A stretch of 64,000 nucleotides of DNA from Bacillota bacterium (GTDB lineage: Bacteria > Bacillota > Clostridia > Acetivibrionales > DTU013), in contig JAFABI010000046.1 of assembly GCA_023426125.1 (NCBI GenBank), positions 103,275-167,274 of the forward strand, read 5' to 3'. The position numbers and the translations under genes were made by a program. Shown one piece after another: positions 17,906-25,964 of this stretch (positions are counted from its first letter, which is position 1; the number at the start of each line of letters is the position of its first letter). Under the pieces are notes generated by a model. The model had not been told where the DNA came from, ran no database searches, and saw only the letters and a list, made by a program, of their open reading frames with translations.

Positions 17906-20281
17906 TCAGAAAACTCCATGCTCCGTGCGCTCAATGATCTCATCCTGCAATTCCTTGCTAAGATTCCGGAAATAATCGCTGTAACCTGCGACCCGTACAA
18001 TGAGATCACGGTACTCGTCGGGGGCTTTTTGGGCTTCAAGCAGCGTGTTCCGGTCAACTACGTTGAACTGAATATGGTGGCCGTCCATGGCAAAATAGGT
18101 GCGCACCAGATGAGCCATGCCGTCAAGCCCTTTATCTCCGCTAACGGCGCCAGGGGTGAACTTCTGATTGAGCAAGGTTCCGCCGGTAACTAGGTGATCC
18201 ATTTTTGCGGCGGACTTCAGTACCGACGTAGGTCCGTTGATATCCGCACCCTGGGTAGGTGAAATTCCTTCTGAAACAGGCTTGTATGCCAGGCGTCCGT
18301 TGGGGCTTGCTCCCATGACTTCTCCAAAATAGATGTGGCAGGTGGTGGGGAGCATATTGATGCGGTACTGGCCGCCTCTCGCATTGGGACGCCCTGTAAC
18401 GGTGTTGTAATAGTGGTCGAAAACTTCCCTCATGAGGCTGTCCGCATAATCGTCGTCATTTCCGTAGCGGGGGGTCTTATTCCGAACCAGGTTTAGGATG
18501 GCATCGCAGCCCTCGAAATTGCGGGATAGTGCATCCGTTAGCTGTGCCATGGTAAATCTTTTTTTATCAAAAACATTGTATTTGATCACCGCCAGAGAAT
18601 CGGTGACGGTGCCGATGCCCACCCCCTGGATGTAGTTTGTATTGTAGCGCGCGCCTCCTCCGTTGTAATCCTTGCCGCTGGCGATACAATCATTGGTGAT
18701 GATGGAAAGGAAGGGGGCCGGCATGTAACGGGCATAGACGGATTCAATCTTGTTGGAGCCGGAAACCTTGATCTCCACGAAATACTCGATCTGGCGCTTA
18801 TAAGCGTCAAACAGCGCTTCATACGATGTGAAATCTTCAGCATTCCCCAGCTTCAATCCCAGCTGCTTGCCGGCGATCCGGTCGAAACCGTTATTCAGCG
18901 TAAGCTCCAGTATTTTCGGCAGATTGAAATAACCGGTCAGAATATAGGCTTCGTTACCGAAGGCGCCGGTTTCCACACAGCCGCTGGTTCCGCCCAGACG
19001 GGCGTCTGCCAGGGTTTTTCCGGCGGACAGGAGCTCCTGCAGGATTGCCTCGGTATTATAGAAGGCAGGCTGGCCCCAGCCCTGGCGGGAGATTTCACAG
19101 GCCCTTTTCAAGAACCTCTGGGGAGTTTTCCGGCTGATCTGCACATTGGAACTGGGCTGCAGCAGCCGCATTTCCTCCATACAGTCCAGGATCAGGTAGC
19201 TTACGTCATTGACGCCATCTTCACCGCCGGAGGTAATGCCTCCTGTGTTTATGTTTGCAAAATCGGTATAGGTGCCGCTCTCCTTCAGTGTAATTCCCAC
19301 TTTGGGGGGAGCAGGCTGGTTGTTGAATTTGACCCACAGGCATTCCAGCAGCTCCTTCGCCCTGTCGCTGTCAAGGAGTCCCTTGCTGCAATCCTCGACA
19401 TAAAAAGGATAAAGATGTTGATCCAGTCTTCCCGGACTGTAGGAATCCCATGGATTCAGTTCGGTAGTGACGCCCAGATGTACGAACCAGTACATCTGGA
19501 TTGCCTGCCAGTAGGTCTCGGGTTTTTTGGCGGGCACAATGTCACAGTTTGCGGCAATCTGTAAAAGCTCGGCCCGGCGGGTTTCATCCTGCTCCCGTCC
19601 GGCATGCTCCCGCGCATAGGCGGCATAGCGGCGTCCCAGAATCATAATGGCATCGCAGCAGATGCTCATGGCTTTCAGCTGTTCGTATTTTGAGGCCGCC
19701 TCCGGATCGTTAAAAAAGTCCAGGTTCGCTATGGCCTCTTTAATATCCTGTTTGTATGTTTCAAACCCCTTCTGGTATATCTTGTATGAACCTACCGTGT
19801 GGCCGGGACCCCGCTGCTCCATGAATTCGGTAAAAATCCCCGAAGCATAGCTGTCTTTCCACTCCGGCGACATTATCTCGAATATTTTACTCCGTATGGA
19901 GCGTTCCTGCCAGAAGGGAATGATTTGCTCCTCCTGTGCTTTGATATCCTCCTCCTTCACATGGAACGAGATCAGTTTCCTGTCGTTCATCAACCGCAGA
20001 TCCTCCGCCGTATGGCAGCAGATTTCGGGAAAACTTGGAGCAGACTGGGGACCGCTGCCCTTTTCTCCGACGATGAGCTCGCCGTCGTTTATGCAGAGGG
20101 TCTTGTTTTCCATGATGTGCCGGAAGGCCAGCGCTCTCAACTCCGGCACCGATACTTTCCCCTCATACGTCCGGTAGGCTTCCGTCTCAAGCAGCGCTCT
20201 TTCCATACATATCCGGGGTTGTGTATTTATGCTTTGTTCCCTTAATTTTCTGATTCTTTCATTCATACCTCTTTGTTCCAT
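17906..20281 (-). CDS. hypD: trans-4-hydroxy-L-proline dehydratase (glycyl radical enzyme)
   Basis: Removes water from trans-4-hydroxyproline to give 1-pyrroline-5-carboxylate by radical chemistry. 791 residues. The thiyl-radical Cys is C435 in GTSGCVETG with the partner E437; the glycyl radical is G766 in RVAGYSDYF. H161 (GPGHTVG) and D279 (NPWDSYSPGR) fall where known HypD substrate residues (H160, D278, C434, E436, G765 by recall) lie, offset by one throughout, which favours HypD over other glycyl radical enzymes. AAAGGA precedes the ATG at 20281. Transcribed directly after its activase (24-bp gap); oxygen-sensitive and anaerobic by nature. Confidence 0.9.
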   Translation of the reverse strand: MEQRGMNERIRKLREQSINTQPRICMERALLETEAYRTYEGKVSVPELRALAFRHIMENKTLCINDGELIVGEKGSGPQSAPSFPEICCHTAEDLRLMNDRKLISFHVKEEDIKAQEEQIIPFWQERSIRSKIFEIMSPEWKDSYASGIFTEFMEQRGPGHTVGSYKIYQKGFETYKQDIKEAIANLDFFNDPEAASKYEQLKAMSICCDAIMILGRRYAAYAREHAGREQDETRRAELLQIAANCDIVPAKKPETYWQAIQMYWFVHLGVTTELNPWDSYSPGRLDQHLYPFYVEDCSKGLLDSDRAKELLECLWVKFNNQPAPPKVGITLKESGTYTDFANINTGGITSGGEDGVNDVSYLILDCMEEMRLLQPSSNVQISRKTPQRFLKRACEISRQGWGQPAFYNTEAILQELLSAGKTLADARLGGTSGCVETGAFGNEAYILTGYFNLPKILELTLNNGFDRIAGKQLGLKLGNAEDFTSYEALFDAYKRQIEYFVEIKVSGSNKIESVYARYMPAPFLSIITNDCIASGKDYNGGGARYNTNYIQGVGIGTVTDSLAVIKYNVFDKKRFTMAQLTDALSRNFEGCDAILNLVRNKTPRYGNDDDYADSLMREVFDHYYNTVTGRPNARGGQYRINMLPTTCHIYFGEVMGASPNGRLAYKPVSEGISPTQGADINGPTSVLKSAAKMDHLVTGGTLLNQKFTPGAVSGDKGLDGMAHLVRTYFAMDGHHIQFNVVDRNTLLEAQKAPDEYRDLIVRVAGYSDYFRNLSKELQDEIIERTEHGVF

Positions 20282-20305
20282 CGTATGCGTCCTTTCTGGT
20301 TGCCC

Positions 20306-21217
20306 TTAACCTCCGATTCCAATATCAGCAAATCCGGCCAGTCTGAATTTCTCCACAATCTCCGTCAACCGCCGGTCATCAGGTGTTTTGAAATCTGTTT
20401 CGGCATCTTTTGCCTCAAGATACCTTCGTTTATCTCTTCCGGTCGTATGGTAGGGAAGAAGGCTGATCTTCTCCACGTGAAGGTTTTCCCGGATAAAGCT
20501 TATCATACGGTCTATCTCATGATCCGTACTGTTAATCCCGTCAATAACGGGAATGCGTATATGAAGATGTGCGCCTGCATCGCTCAGTCTTTTAAGGTTG
20601 GACAGAATCAGCTCGTTGGACTGCCCGGTATATTGCTTGTGTTTTATCGGATCCATCAGCTTGATATCGTATAAAAAGCTGTCAACATAAGGCATGATGG
20701 ACTCGAAGACTTCATAAGGCGCAAATCCGCAGGTGTCTACGACAATATTGCAGCCTTTCTGTTTCAACCTGCGCAAAAGCTCAAGTAAAAAAGCCTTATC
20801 CTGCTGCGTTGCCTCACCCCCTGAAAGAGTGATCCCGCCGCCGGAAGCCTCGTAAAACATTTTGTCCTGCTCTGCCGATTTCACCAGTTCGTCGATGGAG
20901 CGCATGGTGCCGGCAATCTCTCTGGCGCCGTATGGGCAGACATCGGCGCACAGCCCACAGGCCGAGCATTTCTCACGATATGTGCCGGATTTACCCGATT
21001 CCATGAAAATGCACTTCTCAGGGCATACCTCCGCACATGCGCCGCAGCCTCTGCATCTCTCCGGATAGAACATCAGTTGTGGACGAAAGTGCTGACTTTC
21101 CGGGTTGTGGCACCATTGACAGGAAAGCGGACACCCCTTGAAAAAAATCGTCGTACGTATACCATTTCCGTCATGCACGCAGTATTTCTGAACGCTGACG
21201 ACGCATGCCGACAACAT
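20306..21217 (-). CDS. hypE: Glycyl radical enzyme activase (radical SAM)
   Basis: Installs the glycyl radical on HypD using S-adenosylmethionine. 303 residues. The radical SAM cysteines are C29, C33 and C36 (CPLSCQWC), followed by two ferredoxin-like 4Fe-4S motifs (CRGCGACAEVCPEKC and CSACGLCADVCP) at residues ~55-95, and GGGITLSGGEA, the usual SAM-binding motif of activases. GGGGGAGG precedes the ATG. It is first in a two-gene operon with hypD. Confidence 0.93.
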   Translation of the reverse strand: MLSACVVSVQKYCVHDGNGIRTTIFFKGCPLSCQWCHNPESQHFRPQLMFYPERCRGCGACAEVCPEKCIFMESGKSGTYREKCSACGLCADVCPYGAREIAGTMRSIDELVKSAEQDKMFYEASGGGITLSGGEATQQDKAFLLELLRRLKQKGCNIVVDTCGFAPYEVFESIMPYVDSFLYDIKLMDPIKHKQYTGQSNELILSNLKRLSDAGAHLHIRIPVIDGINSTDHEIDRMISFIRENLHVEKISLLPYHTTGRDKRRYLEAKDAETDFKTPDDRRLTEIVEKFRLAGFADIGIGG

Positions 21218-21278
21218 ATGCCTCCCCCTTCAGTCCTGTTACTGTGATATGGAATATCCAAATTTTATCACTAATTTC

Positions 21279-21307
21279 ATTATATCTTAAGGCAGGGCAA
21301 ATATCAA
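21279..21307 (-). promoter_or_regulatory. Promoter of the hypE-hypD operon
   Basis: On the minus strand, TTGATA (21307-21302), a 17-base spacer and a perfect TATAAT (21284-21279) form a near-consensus sigma-A promoter about 62 bases before the hypE start. Confidence 0.7.
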
Positions 21308-21380
21308 TATTTTTATCGGAAAAAATTTATTAATACAAAAATAAAGTTCATATATAGTAAAAATGTTTTCGGATAACAGG

Positions 21381-21410
21381 TTGACAAGCCGGATGGGATT
21401 TTAGTATAGT
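21381..21410 (+). promoter_or_regulatory. Promoter of the M24 peptidase gene
   Basis: TTGACA at 21381-21386, an 18-base spacer and TATAGT at 21405-21410 form a near-consensus sigma-A promoter. The start codon is ~170 bases further on, leaving an unusually long leader. Confidence 0.6.
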
Positions 21411-21584
21411 AGATATTGAATTAATTAATTGTTAAATGGTTTAAGTGGTATTAAAAAAGTTTTGATGCAGTAAAAAACATAGGATAAAATAGAACCTGTG
21501 AAATAAACTTTAAATGGTCCCTATAATAATGAAACGAATTGGTACAGTTTTAATATAGATAAAAAATAAGGAAAGGATAAGACT

Positions 21585-22832
21585 ATGGAAGCATTGTTCT
21601 ATCAAAACAACAGGCAGGAATTTTATAAGAGTCTGCCTGAGGCCTCTGTTTTTGTTCTATGCTCCGGTGGGCAGGTCCAGCGTACGGCAGATGATTATTT
21701 CCGGTTTTTTGCCAACCGCAATTTCGTTTATATGACGGGAATTGACGAGCCGGATTGCATCCTGGTGGCTTGCAAAGTGCATGGAGATGTCCGTGAGACT
21801 CTGTTTATCAGGAAACCCGACCCCACGGTTGAAATCTGGAGCGGCCGCCGGATTACCGACGAGGAGGCGGTGGATAAGTCCGGAATAAGCAATATTGCTT
21901 ATTCCGGTGATTTTCAGAAAGCTTTCAGCCGTATGGCCCATAACTGCTATTTCAGTGAACTCCATCTTGTGCTGGAATCCAATGAAGGAGAGGAACTGAC
22001 CGACCAGAACCACCTGTTTTACCGTACGGCCCGTGAAAAATACCCCCACCTCACCGTAAAAAACGCCTTTCCTAAAATTGCTTTCCAGAGGACCCACAAA
22101 GCGTCCCAGGAAATAGCAAACATCAAAAAGGCCCTTGCAATAACCCGGGAGGGTATCGTACGAATGATGAAGGCGGCCGGAACGGCGGCCGGCGAAATGG
22201 ATCTTTTTGCCGAGTTTTTTTATACAATACATAAGCATGGGGCTGTAGAGGCTGCATTTAAGCCGATTGTGTCCTGCGGGAAAAACAACTTCTACCTGCA
22301 TTATGATACCCCGTCCGGTGTGCTGAGCGACGGAGAGCTTTGCCTTACCGATGTGGGAGCCATGGTGGATTTCTGTTGTGTCGATATTTCGCGCGTATTC
22401 CCCCGGAACGGGCGTTTCAGCGAACTGCAAAAAAAGGTCTACCAGGTTTCGCTGGAAGCCAACGACTATACCACAAACTTTATCAAGCCCGGCATGCCTT
22501 TCTCAAAAATTGACGAGATATACCGCCGGCAGGCTTTCGAAGGGTTGAAATCCATCGGGCTGCTGGAGGATGTGAAGGACCTGGGGAAATATGTATGGCA
22601 CGGCTGCACCCATCATATCGGATTTGATGTGCACGATGCAGGCACCTATGATCTTCCCATCGAAGAGAACATGGTATTCACAATGGATACCGGCATCTAC
22701 ATAAGGGAATGGAATATCGGAATGCGCATCGAGGACAACGTACTTGTCACTTCCAATGGCCTTGAACTGCTATCCGGCGGTATTCCACGGACGATAGACG
22801 AAATCGAGGCTGTTATGAACCAGGAAGGATAG
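21585..22832 (+). CDS. M24-family Xaa-Pro aminopeptidase/dipeptidase-like
   Basis: A 415-residue 'pita-bread' metallopeptidase. The N-terminal creatinase-like domain (~1-165) is followed by the catalytic domain. Metal ligands are visible as Asp in LTDVGA and VDISRVF, His in HGCTHHIGFDVHDAG and Glu in MRIEDNVLV. The position normally occupied by Glu in the EPGIY-type motif is Asp here (TMDTGIYI). Family members release residues next to proline, so the gene fits beside hypDE and pruA as a supplier of Pro/Hyp from peptides. Cytoplasmic; no signal peptide. AAGGAAAGGA precedes the ATG. Confidence 0.85.
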   Translation: MEALFYQNNRQEFYKSLPEASVFVLCSGGQVQRTADDYFRFFANRNFVYMTGIDEPDCILVACKVHGDVRETLFIRKPDPTVEIWSGRRITDEEAVDKSGISNIAYSGDFQKAFSRMAHNCYFSELHLVLESNEGEELTDQNHLFYRTAREKYPHLTVKNAFPKIAFQRTHKASQEIANIKKALAITREGIVRMMKAAGTAAGEMDLFAEFFYTIHKHGAVEAAFKPIVSCGKNNFYLHYDTPSGVLSDGELCLTDVGAMVDFCCVDISRVFPRNGRFSELQKKVYQVSLEANDYTTNFIKPGMPFSKIDEIYRRQAFEGLKSIGLLEDVKDLGKYVWHGCTHHIGFDVHDAGTYDLPIEENMVFTMDTGIYIREWNIGMRIEDNVLVTSNGLELLSGGIPRTIDEIEAVMNQEG

Positions 22833-22919
22833 GGGCATTTCAGACGCAAGTGTACTGCTCTGAGGCATGGGGCATGAAAAAGCTTGATACATGGGCGGCC
22901 ATTGGCAGTTAGCGTTCAG

Positions 22920-22997
22920 TGTAGGGGCGGCCATTGGCCGTCCGGTAGCTGTTTGACATAGTTACATATGCGGACGCGCAAATAGCGCGCCCCTACA
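22920..22997. repeat. 78-bp palindromic dispersed repeat, family A copy 2
   Basis: Same TGTAGGGGCG/CGCCCCTACA ends and GGCCATTGGCCG interior as the copy at 6162-6238. A partial third copy (GGGCGGCCATTGGC) precedes it at ~22893-22906. The right arm overlaps the end of the downstream AraC gene and supplies its TAG stop codon (22993-22995, minus strand). Confidence 0.85.
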
Positions 22998-23922
22998 CTT
23001 TTTCACATAAATGTGCGGCGCCTTGCGGCATGGGCCGTTTGCTTTTGCCTTGTTTTCTGAACTCACTGGGAGAACAGCCCTTCAATTCTCTGAAAACCTT
23101 GTCAAAGTAGTTTGTATTGCAAAAGCCCAGTTCACTGGCAATATTCATTATGGTATCGTTTGTATAAAGCAGGAAATCTTCCGCCTTTCCTATTTTGTAT
23201 AGGTTAAAAAATTGAATGAAGGTGTAGCCGGTCTGCTTTTTAAATATTTTGCAGAAATAGTACGGATTCAGCCGGACGTAGTCCGCGGCGTCCTTGATGG
23301 TCATTTTTAACGGACCGGTCATATAAATGTGTGAAATCAAATCATTGATACTTTTCGTATCCTGCAAAATTGTTTCGTGATCCATGCTTTTCAGTTTTAT
23401 CGGCGTATAGTCTCTTAAGATGTCGATAAATATAGCAAAAAGGCAAGCTTTTATTTTTAGCTCGAAGCCGGGCAAGGCATCCTTATATTCCTTGATGATG
23501 ACATTGAGATTATCCTTCAGCTTTTTATAGCAGGAGCGCTTCCTGTCAACCTTGACGGGAAATAGACTGGTCCCGTCCACAAAGGGCATGATATATTTCC
23601 TGTAATAGGAATCGCCTTTTTCTCCTAAAAACAACGATGGATCGATGACAATGGCATAATATTTGACGTAGGCGCTGTTATGTGAGTATCCGGAATGCAG
23701 CTGCCTGTAGTTGACAAAGAATATGTCATCCGCGGCAGTCTGATATGTATTGGTACCGATGTTCAGGGTAGGCTGTCCCTCGGCTAAGTATACTATTTCC
23801 AGATATTCGTGCCAGTGGATTTTCATGACGGCATATTGGTTGTGAATCACTTCAAAAACTTTGAGCTTGAAGCTGCAGCCTGAAAACAGATTCGTTTCCT
23901 TATACTTTTCAAAGGATTCCAT
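22993..23922 (-). CDS. AraC-family transcriptional regulator
   Basis: A 309-residue regulator with an N-terminal cupin-like sensor (MKIHWHEYLEIVYLAEGQPT) and two C-terminal helix-turn-helix motifs (KDAADYVRLNPYYFCKIFKK and MNIASELGFCNTNYFDKVFR). Such proteins usually sense sugars or oligosaccharides. The stop codon lies within a dispersed palindromic repeat, so the C-terminal tail (after EFRKQGKSK) may be an altered extension. Target unknown; the adenylation gene and the peptidase gene are nearest. Confidence 0.9.
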   Translation of the reverse strand: MESFEKYKETNLFSGCSFKLKVFEVIHNQYAVMKIHWHEYLEIVYLAEGQPTLNIGTNTYQTAADDIFFVNYRQLHSGYSHNSAYVKYYAIVIDPSLFLGEKGDSYYRKYIMPFVDGTSLFPVKVDRKRSCYKKLKDNLNVIIKEYKDALPGFELKIKACLFAIFIDILRDYTPIKLKSMDHETILQDTKSINDLISHIYMTGPLKMTIKDAADYVRLNPYYFCKIFKKQTGYTFIQFFNLYKIGKAEDFLLYTNDTIMNIASELGFCNTNYFDKVFRELKGCSPSEFRKQGKSKRPMPQGAAHLCEKV

Positions 23923-24391
23923 TTTTCTTTACCCGCCTCCCTGTACATAATACGATCATTCAAAATTGTATCATAAATATTACTAATTATACATAAATTT
24001 CTTTCGAATGTGTGTTTCGAATGTAAGATTTGTGACGATTCAGGTACTGTCATTGCGAGCGAAACGAGGTGGAGCGCGGCAATCTAAAAAATGCTATCTG
24101 AGTCAGAAGCTGAGATTGCCACGTCGCTTTGCTCCTCGCAATGACAAGCGGGGTACCTGAATCGTCACTAAGATTCCGATGAATCCGGAGGACAAAATAA
24201 TATAACAAGATGGCAATATCTTATATAGAAAACGCTTGTACAATCAAATAGAATGAGGATCATCAACAAATATATGGAAAAAAGTGAGGCCCATTTACTG
24301 CCGGTCCTGATATCCTATAGCTCAAGTCGGAAATATTTGCGGAAGGAATAGTAGCAAAAATGGTACGGTCCTGCGACAAGGAGGAATAAGC
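23923..24391. other. Gene-free spacer upstream of the adenylation gene
   Basis: 469 bp with no credible gene. It includes the family B palindromic element (24032-24168). A weak match to a catabolite-repression (cre) site, AGAAAACGCTTGTA, is at 24227-24240. No clear promoter for the adenylation gene was identified. Confidence 0.6.
24032..24168. repeat. 137-bp palindromic element with TAAGATT flanks, family B
   Basis: The ends are inverted repeats: GTGACGATTCAGGTAC at the left and GTACCTGAATCGTCAC at the right, with an inner pair CATTGCGAGCGAAACGAG / CTCCTCGCAATG and GCAATCT / AGATTGCC. The direct repeat TAAGATT occurs at 24024-24030 and 24169-24175, resembling a target-site duplication. A degenerate relative lies near 17620-17662. 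The CATTGCGAGCG-type sequence is a widespread bacterial dispersed repeat. Confidence 0.75.
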
Positions 24392-25939
24392 ATGCTCCTT
24401 CATGATTTACTAACCGATGCGGCAAAGCATGTGCCGGACAATATTGCAGTGGCAGCAGGCGGTTCTTGTATCAGTTACATCGAGCTGGATAACGCCAGCA
24501 CACGTCTTGCTGATCTGCTTTTGAGCGGTGAACGGAATAACGGGGGGCATATAGCCATCCTTCTTGACAAGTCAATTGAAGCGATCATAGCAATCTTCGG
24601 AATATTAAAATCAGGTTCTGCCTACGTGCCCCTGGACTTATCCGCTCCTGCAAGTCGGCAGGAATATATACTCAAGGATACGGATATAAAAACAGTGATT
24701 ACATGTGAAAGGATATGGAATACGCCAAATAGCGTTTTGAAGGGATATCCTTATGAAAGAGCCATACTCATCGGTCACGACTGTAAAATTGATTCGGGCA
24801 ATTATAATGGAACTGTAAACATATTTGACTGGAAAAAGAATGGTTTCCCCATGGATGAACATGAAGTAAATATTTCTGAGGAGGATCCTGCATATATTTT
24901 ATATACATCAGGCTCTACAGGCTTTCCCAAAGGAGTGATCCTCTCCCATGGCAATGCAATGTGCTTCATACAATGGGCACATGCCTATTTCAATATCAAG
25001 CCCGCCGATGTTTTGTCCTCACATGCGCCATTTTACTTCGATTTATCCATATTTGACATCTTTGTTTCCATAAAGGCAGGTGCAAAATTATGCCTCGTTT
25101 CCAAAGGAGTCTCTTCCTTTCCTTTGTCTCTTGGGAAGTTTATCGAAGAAAACAATATTACAACCTGGTACTCGGTACCTTCGGTGCTCGTCAATTTGCT
25201 TTTGCATGGCGGGCTTGAAGCGCGGAGCCTTGACAGCCTGGCAAGAATCCTTTACGCAGGGGATGTGTTTCCTGTCAAATACCTCAGGCAGCTGAGGGCA
25301 AAACTGCCCCATGTCAGGTTCTATAATTTGTATGGCCCTACGGAAACAAATGTAATTACATATTATGAAATTACTGAAAAGCCTGAAGAAATGGAGGATG
25401 AAATACCCATCGGCCATGCGTGTCCTTATACTGACATAAAGGTAGTCGATGAAAACGGGGAAATCGCCGGCGTCGGTCAAAAGGGTGAGCTGGTTGTCAG
25501 AGGAGCTTCCTTGATGAAAGGGTATTTGGGTAAAAAGGAATGGACGGAGAAAGTGATCAGGCCAACAGGCATTCCAGCCCTGGAAGACAACAGGTATTAT
25601 TTTACGGGCGATGTGGTGAAAGTCCTTGCAGAGGATAAATACAGATTCGTCGGCAGAAAGGATCATATGGTCAAGGTAATGGGGTTCAGGGTCGAGCTTG
25701 AGGAAATAGAGTCCGCTCTGCTGAAGCATGAGCAGATTCAGGAGTGCATTGTAAAATATATTCCAGGTGATAACACCGGGAAAGGAAAACTGAAAGCCTA
25801 TATCGTCAATCACGGTATTTTGGAGGAGAGTGAGATCGTCCGCTTTCTGAAAAAAAGCCTTCCTGATTATATGATACCTCAGGAGTATGAAACAGGCGGC
25901 CTGCTGGAAAAGAACTCAAGGGGAAAAACCATCCGATAA
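24392..25939 (+). CDS. Stand-alone NRPS-type amino acid adenylation enzyme
   Basis: Activates an amino or carboxylic acid as its adenylate for loading onto a carrier protein. 515 residues, essentially one A domain: A3 YTSGSTGFPKG at ~171-181, A4 FYFDLSIFD with the Asp that usually contacts an alpha-amino group, A5 NLYGPTETN, A7 YFTGDVV, A8 GRKDHMVKVMGFRVELEEIE and the C-terminal catalytic Lys in NSRGKTIR (K512). No carrier-protein domain follows; the gene ends 25 bp before a BtrH_N protein. The carrier may be encoded elsewhere, for instance the free carrier at 54.9 kb. Preceded by AAGGAGG. Codon use matches the host-like part of the window. Confidence 0.88.
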   Translation: MLLHDLLTDAAKHVPDNIAVAAGGSCISYIELDNASTRLADLLLSGERNNGGHIAILLDKSIEAIIAIFGILKSGSAYVPLDLSAPASRQEYILKDTDIKTVITCERIWNTPNSVLKGYPYERAILIGHDCKIDSGNYNGTVNIFDWKKNGFPMDEHEVNISEEDPAYILYTSGSTGFPKGVILSHGNAMCFIQWAHAYFNIKPADVLSSHAPFYFDLSIFDIFVSIKAGAKLCLVSKGVSSFPLSLGKFIEENNITTWYSVPSVLVNLLLHGGLEARSLDSLARILYAGDVFPVKYLRQLRAKLPHVRFYNLYGPTETNVITYYEITEKPEEMEDEIPIGHACPYTDIKVVDENGEIAGVGQKGELVVRGASLMKGYLGKKEWTEKVIRPTGIPALEDNRYYFTGDVVKVLAEDKYRFVGRKDHMVKVMGFRVELEEIESALLKHEQIQECIVKYIPGDNTGKGKLKAYIVNHGILEESEIVRFLKKSLPDYMIPQEYETGGLLEKNSRGKTIR

Positions 25940-25964
25940 AAAATATCCGCCGGAGGTGTGCAAG

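Larger units (their letters stand above)
21218..21584. other. Divergent intergenic region between hypE and the M24 peptidase gene
   Basis: 367 bp without a gene. It holds a strong promoter on each strand (listed separately) and an A+T-rich leader of about 170 bases ahead of the peptidase gene. No conserved riboswitch motif was recognised. Confidence 0.7.

Noticed and set aside
24227..24240. AGAAAACGCTTGTA as a CcpA (cre) operator
   Set aside because: Only a partial match to the consensus, and no promoter could be placed around it; mentioned only in the spacer entry.
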